Notes under the pieces: generated by a model | Databases searched by the model: none | Seen by the model: only the letters and a program-made list of their open reading frames with translations | What the model was told of the DNA's origin: nothing | Assembly (NCBI RefSeq): GCF_000968175.1 | Contig: NZ_FO704551.1 | Coordinates: forward strand, 930,001 to 994,000 | DNA length: 64,000 bases | Direction of reading: 5' to 3' | Source: Xenorhabdus poinarii G6 | GTDB lineage: Bacteria; Pseudomonadota; Gammaproteobacteria; Enterobacterales; Enterobacteriaceae | Translations under genes and position numbers: made by a program | In this document: piece after piece, positions 8,025-17,023 of the stretch | How positions within the stretch are numbered: the stretch's first letter is position 1 | Layout: each line of letters begins with the position of its first letter

Positions 8025-11000
8025 ATGGCTTATATCGATCCCCCGCTTCGTACCATTCGCCTGCATGGCGTCCTCGCCACCAAATTTGGCGCGACATTTG
8101 AATATGCCGCCAGAGATGCCCCGCATGCCATCAGAGCCTCATGCAAACTGATTGCCGGTTTTGAGGAATTCATGATCAATGCGCATAAACAGGGCATTGT
8201 TTTTTCCGTCATTGTCGGCGGCCGGAGTTATGACAAAGACGAACTGGACATGACCAAAGGGTCGCGCGATATCCATATTATGCCGGTGATCTCAGGCAGT
8301 AAACGCGCGGGACTGTTTCAGACCATGTTAGGCGTGGCCATGATCGGTGCTGCGATGTGGTTAGGCCCCGCAGGTTGGGCGGCGTTCGGTGCGGGTGGTT
8401 TTGCTGGTGGGGCACTGGCATTGGGTGGCGCTGCGATGGTGCTGGGGGGCGTCTCACAAATGCTGGCACCTCAGCCCCCTGGATTAGGGATGCGTGAATC
8501 CCCGGAGAATAAACCCAGCTACGCATTCGGTGGCGCGGTCAATACTACCGCGCAGGGCAATCCGGTGGCACTCCTCTACGGCACTCGCGAGATCGGCGGT
8601 GCCATTATTTCAGCCGGGGTTTACACCGAAGACCAGTATCAGACCGACCAAATTGAGAAGCAACGGAAGTACAATTTTAAAGACATGATGCAGGGTAAAC
8701 CGTATGACGACTGGAAAACGGAGGAGAATCAGCGCAAAGACCGGGAGCAACGCCAGGAAGAAGAAAAAAATGGTCAAAATGCACATAACAATGCACCTAA
8801 CATAGCAGGTGCAAAAGGTGGTGGTGGGGGGCATACCCCGACAGAGATGCCCGATAATATCCAATCTACGGCCGTCGCGCGGGTATTGCTGGCGTTAGGC
8901 GAGGGGGAGGTTGTTAACGACCTGACCGCCCGCAATATCTATCTGGACGGCACACCATTACAGAACGATGACGGCACCATGAATTTTGAGGGGGTGAAAT
9001 GGGAATTTAGACCCGGCACCCAACATCAGCGTTATATTCCCGGCATGGCGGCGGCTGAGAATGAAATTCGGATCGGAACTGAAATAAAAACCACTCAACC
9101 GTGGGTCAAATACATCGCTAATACGAAATTATCGGCCGTTCGTATCCGTCTCGGCTGGCCGGTTCTGCGTGCGCAAAAATCCAATGGAGATACGGTCGGT
9201 TGTCGCGTCGATTATGTGATTGAGTTATCGACGGATGGCGGGAGTTATCAGGCGATTTATGATACCTGTATCGACGCCAAAACAACCACACTGTATGAAC
9301 GTTCCTATCGCATTAATCTGCCTGAGGCAAAAACCGGCTGGACGGTTCGGGTTGTCAGAAAAACTGCAGACAGCACCAGTGAGCGGGTGGTTGATAAAAT
9401 GAATATCATGGCGTTTACCGAAATTATTGACGCCAAATTTCGATACCCAAATACCGCTCTGTTATACATTGAATTTGATGCCCGGTTATTCAATGGCAAT
9501 GTCCCGCTGATTTCATGTCGCCTCAAGGGGCGTATTATTCGTGTGCCGTCCAACTATGATCCGGTTAATCGCACCTATTCCGGTATCTGGGATGGTACGT
9601 TTAAATGGGCGCACAGCTATAATCCGGCGTGGGTGCTGTACGATATCCTCCTGAATGAGATGAGTGGATTGGGTGACAAAATCGACACAACCCAAATCGA
9701 TGAAACTGAGCTATATCGCGTAGCGCAATATTGCGATCAACTCGTCCCGGATGGCCGGGGTGGGACAGAGCCACGGTTTACCTGCGATGTTTACATTCAG
9801 TCACGCGAAGAGGCACACAAAGTGTTGACTGATATCGGCGCGATATTTCGCGGCTCGGTTTATTGGGGCGGTAACCAGTTTGTTGCGCTGGCGGACATGC
9901 CGGACGATATCGCCTATATTTTTACGCAGGCCAGCGTTATCAACGGGGAATTTGTCTACAGCAGTGGCGCTGAACGCAGCCGGAGCACTGTTGCAATGGT
10001 GAGCTGGTCAAACCCTGATAACCATTATAAAGATGAAGTTGAGGTCGTTTCGGACGATGCATTGATCCGGCGTTACGGTATCAATCAAATTGACATTACC
10101 GCGATAGGTTGTACCCGTCAGAGTGAAGCGCAGCGCCGGGGAAAATGGGCTATCCTGACCAACTCGCGTGACACGATGGTCTCATTTCAGGTAGGTCTGG
10201 ACGGTCAAATTCCCCTGCCCGGACAGATTATCGGTGTTGCACACAAAAACCGCGCCGGGCGTGTGATTGGCGGGCGCATTCAGTCAGTAGATGGCCGCAA
10301 TATCACGCTGGACAGAAAACCTGATGCCACCGCCGGCGACAGACTACTTGTCAACCTGCCCTCGGGCGCATCGCAGGGCAGAACCATTCAGGCCGTTCAT
10401 GACAACATCGTTACGGTCACGACTGCGTACAGTGAGACGCCTGTCGCAGAGGCGGGGTGGGCGGTTGATGCGCATGATTTAGTGATCCAACAATACCGTG
10501 TCGTCGGCATCAAAGATAACAATGATGGTACGTTTGAAATTAACGGGCTTTATCACGACCCCGACAAATTCGCCCGTATCGACACGGGCGCCCGAATTGA
10601 CGAGCGGCCTATTTCGGTTATCCCGGCGAGCGTCCAGCCACCCCCGTCCTCGGTGAGTATTCAGGGGTTTTCGTTCGTTCAGCAGGGGATATCCACGACG
10701 ACAGTACAAATCTCATGGACAGCGGCGGACGGTGCGGTTGCCTACGTGGGTGAGTGGCGTCGGGACGGGGGTAACTGGGTGACTATCCCCCGCGCGTCAG
10801 CCTCGGAATTTGAGATACCAAATGCCTATTCTGGCCGATATCAGGCACGTATTAAGGCGATCAATTCATTTGATATACCGAGTTTGTTCGCCTCGTCGGA
10901 GGAGGTCACTATCAAAGGCAAAGAGGGCAATCCTCCAACCCCACTGGCATTCAGAACCACCCCGATTATTTTCGGTATCCAGATCGATTGGGGATTTGCG

Positions 11001-12050
11001 CCACAAACTGATGACACGCTGAAAACAGAAATCCAGTACAGCCCGACCCACGACGGCGAGGGGTTAATGTTGTTAGCCGACATTCCCTACCCACAACGCA
11101 CGCACACTATGCAGGGACTGGCGGCCGGGGTTGCATTCTATTTCCGGGCGCGGCTGGTGGATAAATCCGGCAATCAATCCCCATGGACAGAGTTTGTGCG
11201 CGGAGAATCGTCCAGTGATGTGAGCTGGATAACGCAGGTGGTGGGCGATCAGTTCCTCACCACGGAGGCGGGGCAACGATTACAGGAGCAGCTGGACTAT
11301 CAGGCCGAGGCATCGCTTATCAACGCGAGTGCCATTCATCAGGTCGGCAACGAACTACTGACGCGGGACGGTGAAAACAAGGCAGAAATAAAAAGGATTG
11401 ACCGGGTTTTTGCCAATAAAACTGAGGCGTGGGCGCAATCCATCAAAGAGGTGAAATCCAGCGTCGGGGAAAACCGGTCGTCTATTTTGGAAAATCAGAA
11501 AACCATTAACAAACTGGACTCCTCATTGGCCGAGAGTGAACAGCGGGTGCAGGCACAATTCAAACATCAATCGGCTCTCATTGAGACCAAAGCCACTACG
11601 GTTTTTGACCATAAGGGCGGCTCTGCGACGCACACCATCAGGGCGGGCATTATAGACGCCAACGGGAATTATCACGATGCCGGGATGGCTATCAGTGCGG
11701 AAACGAAGAACGGCAAAGTCGAGACGCATTTCGCGGTCAGGGCTAACCAGTTTATGGTGCTAAACCCGAGCAATGGGAAGATGGAAACCGTGTTTGTCAT
11801 TAAAAACGGACAGGTGTTTTTTCGTGAGGGTTTTATTGATTTAGCCACGATTCAGAATTTATTGGTTGGGATGGATATTAAGTCCACTAACTATATTCCC
11901 AATCAGCGGGGTTTTAGATTTGACGCCCAAACTGGATTTCTGGAGATTAATGGTGGGGGGCATGGGTATCGCACTCAATTCAAAGATACTGGCATGTACG
12001 TCTTTAACAGTAACGGTGTAGCCATCATTGAGTTGGGGGTATTTTTATGA
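8025..12050 (+). CDS. Fused tail tip proteins I and J (host specificity)
   Basis: This 1341-residue protein joins two lambda proteins. Residues 1 to about 205 match tail assembly protein I (LRTIRLHGVLATKFG, PVISGSKRAG, then a Gly/Ala-rich hydrophobic stretch). From about 270 the sequence matches central fibre protein J (GGGGGHTPTEMPDN, YSGIWDGTFK, PDGRGGTEPR, fibronectin III-like repeats around 880-1075, and a J-type C-terminus). gpJ forms the central tail fibre and determines the receptor. No stop or frameshift is seen in the I-J joint, a Gln/Lys/Glu-rich linker at about 205-265. It overlaps the next gene by ATGA. Confidence 0.88.
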   Translation: MAYIDPPLRTIRLHGVLATKFGATFEYAARDAPHAIRASCKLIAGFEEFMINAHKQGIVFSVIVGGRSYDKDELDMTKGSRDIHIMPVISGSKRAGLFQTMLGVAMIGAAMWLGPAGWAAFGAGGFAGGALALGGAAMVLGGVSQMLAPQPPGLGMRESPENKPSYAFGGAVNTTAQGNPVALLYGTREIGGAIISAGVYTEDQYQTDQIEKQRKYNFKDMMQGKPYDDWKTEENQRKDREQRQEEEKNGQNAHNNAPNIAGAKGGGGGHTPTEMPDNIQSTAVARVLLALGEGEVVNDLTARNIYLDGTPLQNDDGTMNFEGVKWEFRPGTQHQRYIPGMAAAENEIRIGTEIKTTQPWVKYIANTKLSAVRIRLGWPVLRAQKSNGDTVGCRVDYVIELSTDGGSYQAIYDTCIDAKTTTLYERSYRINLPEAKTGWTVRVVRKTADSTSERVVDKMNIMAFTEIIDAKFRYPNTALLYIEFDARLFNGNVPLISCRLKGRIIRVPSNYDPVNRTYSGIWDGTFKWAHSYNPAWVLYDILLNEMSGLGDKIDTTQIDETELYRVAQYCDQLVPDGRGGTEPRFTCDVYIQSREEAHKVLTDIGAIFRGSVYWGGNQFVALADMPDDIAYIFTQASVINGEFVYSSGAERSRSTVAMVSWSNPDNHYKDEVEVVSDDALIRRYGINQIDITAIGCTRQSEAQRRGKWAILTNSRDTMVSFQVGLDGQIPLPGQIIGVAHKNRAGRVIGGRIQSVDGRNITLDRKPDATAGDRLLVNLPSGASQGRTIQAVHDNIVTVTTAYSETPVAEAGWAVDAHDLVIQQYRVVGIKDNNDGTFEINGLYHDPDKFARIDTGARIDERPISVIPASVQPPPSSVSIQGFSFVQQGISTTTVQISWTAADGAVAYVGEWRRDGGNWVTIPRASASEFEIPNAYSGRYQARIKAINSFDIPSLFASSEEVTIKGKEGNPPTPLAFRTTPIIFGIQIDWGFAPQTDDTLKTEIQYSPTHDGEGLMLLADIPYPQRTHTMQGLAAGVAFYFRARLVDKSGNQSPWTEFVRGESSSDVSWITQVVGDQFLTTEAGQRLQEQLDYQAEASLINASAIHQVGNELLTRDGENKAEIKRIDRVFANKTEAWAQSIKEVKSSVGENRSSILENQKTINKLDSSLAESEQRVQAQFKHQSALIETKATTVFDHKGGSATHTIRAGIIDANGNYHDAGMAISAETKNGKVETHFAVRANQFMVLNPSNGKMETVFVIKNGQVFFREGFIDLATIQNLLVGMDIKSTNYIPNQRGFRFDAQTGFLEINGGGHGYRTQFKDTGMYVFNSNGVAIIELGVFL

Positions 12051-13102
12051 GTAGTTACGGGCTAAAGATCACTAACCAGGAGGATGGGAGTAGTTTTGTT
12101 TTTAATGAGCAAACATCCCCCGCCTGCCTGATATGGACTGACTATGTATCCAAAGGTACACCGGGGGTTCATACCAGTCCGACTGACTGGCGATATTTTC
12201 AATGGGATTGTCAAGTAAAAATTCCGGCTGGCTATCGGGCACATGTCTACCCGGGCAATTTCACCACGTTTAACCAAGACCGCTCAGGAAATGGATTCAG
12301 GTTGACGGGTTTTTATGAAAAGGCGCAGTTTTCCCAGAATGGAGAATCTGTTTCGGTCGATGGGCTACTTTTAGAGAATTTTTTTGATAACTGGCTCACG
12401 GAACTAATAAAAGTTATCGCGTACCCGGCAACATCGGGCGGTACGGCAGGATTAAAAATACTGAACAACAGCAATTTTAATACCAGTGTCCCCCCGGCCG
12501 GTTTTGGTTATGTTTCCCATAAAGCCCGCGTGTATATTCAAGGCCGCTTTGATCCCGCTTCAATCGACCCCCGGCTCAATTATGGCAACTGCCTGATGTT
12601 TTTTTATAACGAAGACCCGGAGTGTATGCTGGTTCATCAAAACGGACATTACGTCAGTTGCAACAGGTATAACGAAGACGGTCGGGATGGATGGTACAGG
12701 GTTGTCATCTTTTCTAATATAGGCATCCGGGAGCGACTGGAGCGCGGAGGGTATGGACTCAGGCTCAGAAATAATGATGGGGTTATCACATTTAACTCCG
12801 GCGTCGGGGTGCTCACTAAACCGGTCGGTTTAGATGTCAGCAACAGAAAACTGGGCGATATCATTCCCACGGCGGGGATAAAATATCCGATGCTAGTTCC
12901 GGCATGGATAGGTCACCATTTATGGATGGAGGGAGATACTGCGTACAGCCGAGATTTATCACTGACCAGTAATGGTGCGGGAGGCTTATTTGTTGGCTCA
13001 GGGAAGAGATCGTACTGGAAAGCAAGCCAGTGGGGAACGACCAATTATACAACAAAACAGTCTATTCTCATCTTAGACGCCGCCAGTTATTTCAATTTCT
13101 AA
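12047..13102 (+). CDS. Tail-tip accessory protein (DUF6453-like)
   Basis: This 351-residue protein starts inside the J stop codon (ATGA), so it is translationally coupled to J. The N-terminus (SSYGLKITNQEDGSSFVF) resembles the small family annotated DUF6453 found behind J in enterobacterial phages; this is from memory. The remainder is beta-rich with many aromatic residues, as expected for a structural or receptor-contact protein. No catalytic motif is seen. A tail-tip or fibre-associated role is inferred from position. Confidence 0.55.
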   Translation: MSSYGLKITNQEDGSSFVFNEQTSPACLIWTDYVSKGTPGVHTSPTDWRYFQWDCQVKIPAGYRAHVYPGNFTTFNQDRSGNGFRLTGFYEKAQFSQNGESVSVDGLLLENFFDNWLTELIKVIAYPATSGGTAGLKILNNSNFNTSVPPAGFGYVSHKARVYIQGRFDPASIDPRLNYGNCLMFFYNEDPECMLVHQNGHYVSCNRYNEDGRDGWYRVVIFSNIGIRERLERGGYGLRLRNNDGVITFNSGVGVLTKPVGLDVSNRKLGDIIPTAGIKYPMLVPAWIGHHLWMEGDTAYSRDLSLTSNGAGGLFVGSGKRSYWKASQWGTTNYTTKQSILILDAASYFNF

Positions 13103-13120
13103 TTTCTCAGGAACTCACCC

Positions 13121-13783
13121 ATGTACTACTCACAAGGCACAGTCTCGACCGTGTCCGGCTCGGTTATTGTCCGTGGCACGGGAACACAATTTAAATCCAA
13201 TATTAACGGCGTTGCGCCGGGGCAGATTATTTTAATCCAGTCCGGCAATAATAACCTGTTACACATGATACGGGCGGTTAATTCCGATACCGAATTGACA
13301 CTGGCCGATAATGTCACGGTCACCCTGAATAACGCGACCTATCAGATTCAAACCACCATACCGGATTCGGTCGGTGATGCTGCCCGGCATATGGTGGCCA
13401 TTAACAGTTACGTCATTCAGTTTCTGCAAAATATGGATAAATGGCTGACGCAGGATGCGACGGTCAATGTGACGTTACCGAATGGGCAGACCGTATCCCT
13501 GCAATCGATACGGGAGATGATCCGTGCCAATATCCCCAGTGCCTCATTCACCACCCCCGGTATTGTTAAACTCAGTAGCGTACTGGACAGCAACAGCGAA
13601 CTGATAGCCGCAACATCGCTGGCCGTAAAACAGGCGCATCAGGCCGGATATAGTGCGAACCAGAATGCGAATAACCGATTAGAGAAATGGAGGAACGGCA
13701 CGGACATTCATAATAAATCTGAGTTTGTGAAAAACCGAGGTTTAATAGAAATTCGTTGTGTTGATATAATCGCCAATCATTAG
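13121..13783 (+). CDS. Tail fibre protein, truncated at a DNA-inversion crossover site
   Basis: This 220-residue protein has the N-terminal tail-attachment region of side tail fibres (GTVSTVSGSVIVRGTGTQF) and the repeat element FTTPGIVKLSS. The usual long receptor-binding C-terminus is missing. Only about 16 residues follow the EFVKNRGL segment, which is encoded by the invertase crossover site at 13725-13750. The present ending is probably whatever sequence lay beyond the crossover site after loss of the invertible segment. No tail fibre assembly chaperone gene is seen nearby, so the fibre is probably non-functional. Confidence 0.78.
   Translation: MYYSQGTVSTVSGSVIVRGTGTQFKSNINGVAPGQIILIQSGNNNLLHMIRAVNSDTELTLADNVTVTLNNATYQIQTTIPDSVGDAARHMVAINSYVIQFLQNMDKWLTQDATVNVTLPNGQTVSLQSIREMIRANIPSASFTTPGIVKLSSVLDSNSELIAATSLAVKQAHQAGYSANQNANNRLEKWRNGTDIHNKSEFVKNRGLIEIRCVDIIANH
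13725..13750 (+). promoter_or_regulatory. Orphan gix/cix-type inversion crossover site
   Basis: The symmetric core AAACCGAGGTTT (13732-13743) matches the centre of Gin, Cin and Hin crossover sites, with half-sites AAACC/GGTTT around a central GA dinucleotide. It lies in the fibre gene 50 bp before the invertase gene, the standard arrangement. No good inverted partner was found in the window. Confidence 0.7.
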
Positions 13784-13799
13784 ATAGCTGGAGTGAGAT

Positions 13800-14375
13800 A
13801 TGGCGAAAATCGGCTATATTCGCGTGTCAACACATGACCAAAATTGCGATTTGCAACGGAATGCATTGGTGAATGCAAATTGTGAACAGATTTTTGAGGA
13901 CAAAATGAGCGGTAAAACCGCAGTCAGGCCGGGACTTAAACGGGCATTGAGGCATCTGAAGGCCGGCGACACGTTGGTCGTCTGGAAATTGGACAGACTC
14001 GGGCGTAGCGTGAAAAATCTGATAACGCTGATATCGGAACTGCACGAACGCGGCGCGCATTTCCGGTCACTGACCGACAGCATCGATACCAGTACAGCAA
14101 TGGGGCGATTTTTCTTTCATGTCATGAGTGCGCTGGCTGAAATGGAACGCGAGCTGATTGTGGAGCGCACCAATGCTGGCCTAGCTGCGGCACGACAACA
14201 GGGGCGTATTGGCGGTCGTCCAGTGGTGTTTACCGAGGAAAATCGACAACAAGCGGTTAGGTTACTGAATAAAGGGCACAGCCGAAAACAGTTATCGATT
14301 ATTTACAACGTATCACTCTCGACAATCTATAAATATTTGCCGGTGGATGCAGTGAAAAATGATGGTGTATTTTGA
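13800..14375 (+). CDS. Serine DNA invertase (Gin/Pin/Hin family)
   Basis: This 191-residue protein is full length for the family. The catalytic serine is in IGYIRVSTHDQ near residue 10, followed by KLDRLGRSVKNLI and the long E helix region (FFHVMSALAEMERELI). A Hin-type helix-turn-helix lies at about 150-180 (HSRKQLSIIYNVSLSTIYKYL). The enzyme inverts DNA between two gix/cix-like sites, usually with Fis at an enhancer, to switch tail-fibre ends. Here only one site remains next to it, so the enzyme may be idle or act on sites elsewhere. It is followed by a hairpin terminator region. Confidence 0.93.
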   Translation: MAKIGYIRVSTHDQNCDLQRNALVNANCEQIFEDKMSGKTAVRPGLKRALRHLKAGDTLVVWKLDRLGRSVKNLITLISELHERGAHFRSLTDSIDTSTAMGRFFFHVMSALAEMERELIVERTNAGLAAARQQGRIGGRPVVFTEENRQQAVRLLNKGHSRKQLSIIYNVSLSTIYKYLPVDAVKNDGVF

Positions 14376-14700
14376 TGGATTGGGGGAATTGTGAGTGGGT
14401 GTTACCAGTTTTGATTTTCCCGATTTCAAATCGGAAAATTCGAAAAGCCCTCGTGAGGAGGGCTGGAGTTAGTGGACCGTAATTCTCAGAACTGGTGAAT
14501 AAAAGGTATTATTAAATCACTTCAACAACTCGCTGATTTTTGAGTGACCCCTAAAAGGGATATTTGCTTATACTAAATCGGATAGGTAAATCACCTCTAC
14601 GATAGAGTAGCTATCATTTCAACACCCTATTATCGGTGAAACAATAACGAATCAAAATATTAACAAGATATTTTGAATTATGTCATCAGAAGGGGGCGAT
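14376..14700. other. Non-coding spacer with two hairpins
   Basis: No gene is seen. A hairpin at 14414-14439 (ATTTTCC and GATTT pairing with AAATC and GGAAAAT) is followed by the GC-rich hairpin 14446-14452/14458-14464. The latter has a TTTT tract on the minus-strand side, so it could terminate leftward transcription. The rest is AT-rich and probably carries the promoter of the secreted protein gene. Confidence 0.5.
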
Positions 14701-15276
14701 ATGAAAGTTTTATTGAGTGTCATTATGATGATCTTATTTTTAATCATGCAGCCAGCCAAAGCTGGACTCGATTATGTTATAAGATTTGAAAATCAAAAAT
14801 CATCACCTAAGGATACTAATGTACTGCCTTTTAAACCAGTTGAATCAATGAATTATAATTTTTCTAGAATAAATGATGCGTGCATAAAGAATCCTGGCCC
14901 ATTAAACTTCACACTTGATAAAGAACCATTCACTATGACTATTCAGGATATTAACTCCGGAGCATGTGTAGGGAAACAGAAAAAAATAATTTGGGTCGTG
15001 AGCACGAAAAATTTTTCTGCTGCCAGTCTAGACCCTGATGCTTGCTTGGTGCAATGGAGTGTCACGCTTTATTGGCCCATTCCTAATTGGAATACGGCAG
15101 TTACAAGCACTTGTGGTAGCAACAATGATTTTATTATAAAGGCAATGTGCCCTAGTAAGAATTGCTATAATTATTGTTCAGATCTGAATGACTGTCACAT
15201 GGAGAATATAGAATATGTCAGCGGTTCTGTAAATGGTAATATAATTATAACGTTTGAGGAGAAACCTCGAATATGA
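14701..15276 (+). CDS. Secreted Cys-rich protein of unknown function
   Basis: This 191-residue protein has a clear Sec signal peptide (LLSVIMMILFLIMQPAKA, cleavage after residue 22). The mature part has nine cysteines, suggesting a disulfide-bonded periplasmic or exported protein. I chose the ATG at 14701 because AGAAGGGGG precedes it; the ATG at 14680 is less well placed. The gene is AT-rich and lies beyond the invertase, a usual place for phage cargo. I do not recognise the family. An effector or surface role is only suggested by export and location. Confidence 0.65.
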   Translation: MKVLLSVIMMILFLIMQPAKAGLDYVIRFENQKSSPKDTNVLPFKPVESMNYNFSRINDACIKNPGPLNFTLDKEPFTMTIQDINSGACVGKQKKIIWVVSTKNFSAASLDPDACLVQWSVTLYWPIPNWNTAVTSTCGSNNDFIIKAMCPSKNCYNYCSDLNDCHMENIEYVSGSVNGNIIITFEEKPRI

Positions 15277-15572
15277 TTATTTGCTTTCTTAAAAAAGGAA
15301 CATAATTTATTTAATTCAATTGATTACCAATGGAGGAAATAAGATAAATCAATATATTACGCCAAAGAGGGGAATTATCCTCTTTGACTCTTTGATACCC
15401 CTTATTTCCTGCATGGTGCAGGCTTTCGCTTCAAACGTAGACGATAACTACAGGAATTCCTAGAGTTTCAGGAGTCCCGTTGTCGAGGAAAATCTCACAG
15501 GTAATGACAAGGGGTTGTCGATCAATAAAAATAATAAAATCAATAAGTTTATTCCTTTTGTCCAGCTCATAA
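15277..15572. other. Structured non-coding region downstream of cargo gene
   Basis: No gene is seen. Two clean hairpins are present: CAAAGAGG (15363-15370) with CCTCTTTG (15379-15386), and CCTGCA (15408-15413) with TGCAGG (15417-15422). The first could terminate the cargo transcript, although its T run is weak. Confidence 0.4.
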
Positions 15573-15770
15573 ATCAACCATAGAGATGCTCTCTATAGTT
15601 GGAATATTGAAAGTTACGGAAGAGATGTCTCGGGTGGTCAAAGTGACCACCTCGGAAAAATCAAAGGGTTAGCCTGCCGAGAAAAAGAATTTGACAGTGA
15701 ATTTTCGAATGAATTATTGATGAACGTTCTTCAATACAAGGTTCGAGGAGGGTGGTTTAAGGGGGAATAG
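15573..15770 (+). pseudogene. Decayed reading frame without a start
   Basis: Sixty-five codons stay open between a TAA at 15570-15572 and a TAG at 15768-15770. No plausible start lies in the first two thirds, and the amino-acid composition looks protein-like (for example SWNIESYGRDVSGG and NVLQYKVRGGWFKGE). It may be the tail of a lost accessory gene. An 8-bp inverted repeat (GGTGGTCA/TGACCACC) lies inside at about 15633-15650. I do not recognise the family, and chance openness cannot be excluded. Confidence 0.25.
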
Positions 15771-15830
15771 AACCCAAAACAACATGTGTTTTTGTTACGC
15801 TTTTTTACAAATAGAAACACATTAGTGATA

Positions 15831-15862
15831 AATAAAAACACCTCAGAAGAGAATCTGAGGTG
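15831..15862 (-). terminator. Leftward intrinsic terminator, probably for ssrA
   Basis: CACCTCAGA (15839-15847) pairs with TCTGAGGTG (15854-15862) around a 6-nt loop. Read on the minus strand the stem is followed by TTTTTATTT. It lies about 130 nt beyond the mature 3' end of ssrA and is the first good terminator for that transcript. Confidence 0.75.
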
Positions 15863-15875
15863 CCTTAAATTTAAG

Positions 15876-15925
15876 TTCACGTGCATTTCACGTGCACTTT
15901 TAAGTCCCTTTACTGTCATGACAGT
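15876..15925. repeat. Tandem TTCACGTGCA pair and a 14-bp palindrome next to ssrA
   Basis: TTCACGTGCA occurs at 15876-15885 and again at 15887-15896. A perfect palindrome ACTGTCATGACAGT lies at 15912-15925. Such short repeats beside a tmRNA 3' end are reminiscent of integrase arm sites, but no integrase gene is nearby. They may instead be simple binding sites for an unknown protein. Confidence 0.35.
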
Positions 15926-15989
15926 GACCTACCAACTTTGCTAACTTACTGTTTTTAAAGTTGTTGTCCTTGCACTGTCCAACCTAATT

Positions 15990-16353
15990 TGGTGGAGCTG
16001 GCGGGAGTTGAACCCGCGTCCGAAATTCCTACATCCTCGGTACTACATGCTTAGTCTGGTCTTTACATTCGCTTGCCAGCTGCGGACAGACACGCCACTA
16101 ACAAACTAGCCTGATTGGATTTAACGCTTCAACCCCAGGCAAGGCATCCACGCGATCTCTTTTAGGTTTGACCTCTCTTGATCCCCGTCCTAAGAGCGGA
16201 GGCTAGGGAGAGAGGGCTCTGCGCAGGTTATTAAGCTGCCAGTGCGTAGTTTTCGTCGTTTGCGACTATTGTTTTGCGGCTTTTTACGAGGCCAACCGCC
16301 CCTCGGCATGCACCTTGGGTTTCGCGAATCCCGTCGAATCCAGAATCAGCCCC
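15990..16353 (-). ncRNA. ssrA: tmRNA (10Sa RNA)
   Basis: The 364-nt gene begins with GGGGCTGATTCTGG (5' end at 16353) and ends with the acceptor half and encoded CCA at 15990. It rescues stalled ribosomes with SmpB. The tag frame at 16231-16263 reads ANDENYALAA and then TAA, identical to the E. coli tag. The tRNA-like T arm (GGTTCAACTCCC) and a GGGATCAAGAGAGG pseudoknot segment are visible. smpB lies 50 bp upstream on the same strand. The 3' end is a common integration site for phages and islands, which fits the phage remnant on that side. Confidence 0.97.
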
Positions 16354-16403
16354 AAGCGTGTTAAAAGCAAGTATATCAGAATATTGAATAAGAATGCCAG
16401 TGA

Positions 16404-16886
16404 TTAACGCCCGGAATTCTTCATAATTCTTGCTTTGTCTAATTTCCACTCACGTTCTTTAATATCTGAACGTTTATCGTGCGCTTTTTTACCTTTTGCA
16501 ACGCCAATTTTAATTTTGCACCAAGCATTTTTCCAATACATGGACAGGGCAACTATGGTATAGCCTTCTCGGTTGATTCGACCATACAGTGAATCAAGTT
16601 CACGTTTATTAAGTAGTAGTTTGCGTGACCGTGTCGGATCACAAACTACGTGGGAAGAAGCAACATTCAATGGCGTAATGGTGGCACCAAAAAGATAAGC
16701 ATCACCATCTTTGAGTAAAACATAACTCTCACTGATGTTAGCCTTGCCAGCGCGCAGTGATTTGACTTCCCAACCTTGTAGGGATAAGCCTGCTTCGAAT
16801 TCTTCTTCAATGAAATATTCGTGACGGGCTCGCTTATTCATGGCAATTGTTGCCGAACCGGGTTTGTGTGCTTTTTTCTTTGTCAT
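16404..16886 (-). CDS. smpB: SsrA-binding protein SmpB
   Basis: This 160-residue protein is full length for SmpB ([15 protein letters not shown] start, then [20 protein letters not shown] and a basic C-terminal tail with [16 protein letters not shown]). It binds the tRNA-like part of tmRNA and delivers it to stalled ribosomes. I chose the ATG at 16886 because it gives the conserved N-terminus; an upstream in-frame extension to 16979 has no family match. ssrA follows in the same direction, as in E. coli. Confidence 0.97.
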   Translation of the reverse strand: MTKKKAHKPGSATIAMNKRARHEYFIEEEFEAGLSLQGWEVKSLRAGKANISESYVLLKDGDAYLFGATITPLNVASSHVVCDPTRSRKLLLNKRELDSLYGRINREGYTIVALSMYWKNAWCKIKIGVAKGKKAHDKRSDIKEREWKLDKARIMKNSGR

Positions 16887-17023
16887 AATGCGTTGTATTA
16901 TACTGTATGCGTTAGTGAAAGAAATCTCTTCTGCATGATATTTAGCGATAAATGTCATCAGGTTTTTATTTAACCACATTTAAGTGATACTATTTAGCGC
17001 AGTTATGTTTTACAGGAAATGAT

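Noticed and set aside
15256..15276. AAACCTCG at the end of the secreted protein gene as inverted crossover site
   Set aside because: Only one half-site matches; the other half (GAATATG) is unlike the consensus.
15640..15662. CCTCGG core that might be a second invertase crossover site
   Set aside because: Its flanks do not give AAACC/GGTTT half-sites; it forms part of a separate hairpin.
15731..15919. Minus-strand frame of 62 codons near ssrA
   Set aside because: It runs through a strong terminator and a palindrome and has no protein-like features.
16231..16449. Minus-strand open frame covering part of tmRNA
   Set aside because: It is explained by the tag frame of ssrA and the smpB end; not a separate gene.
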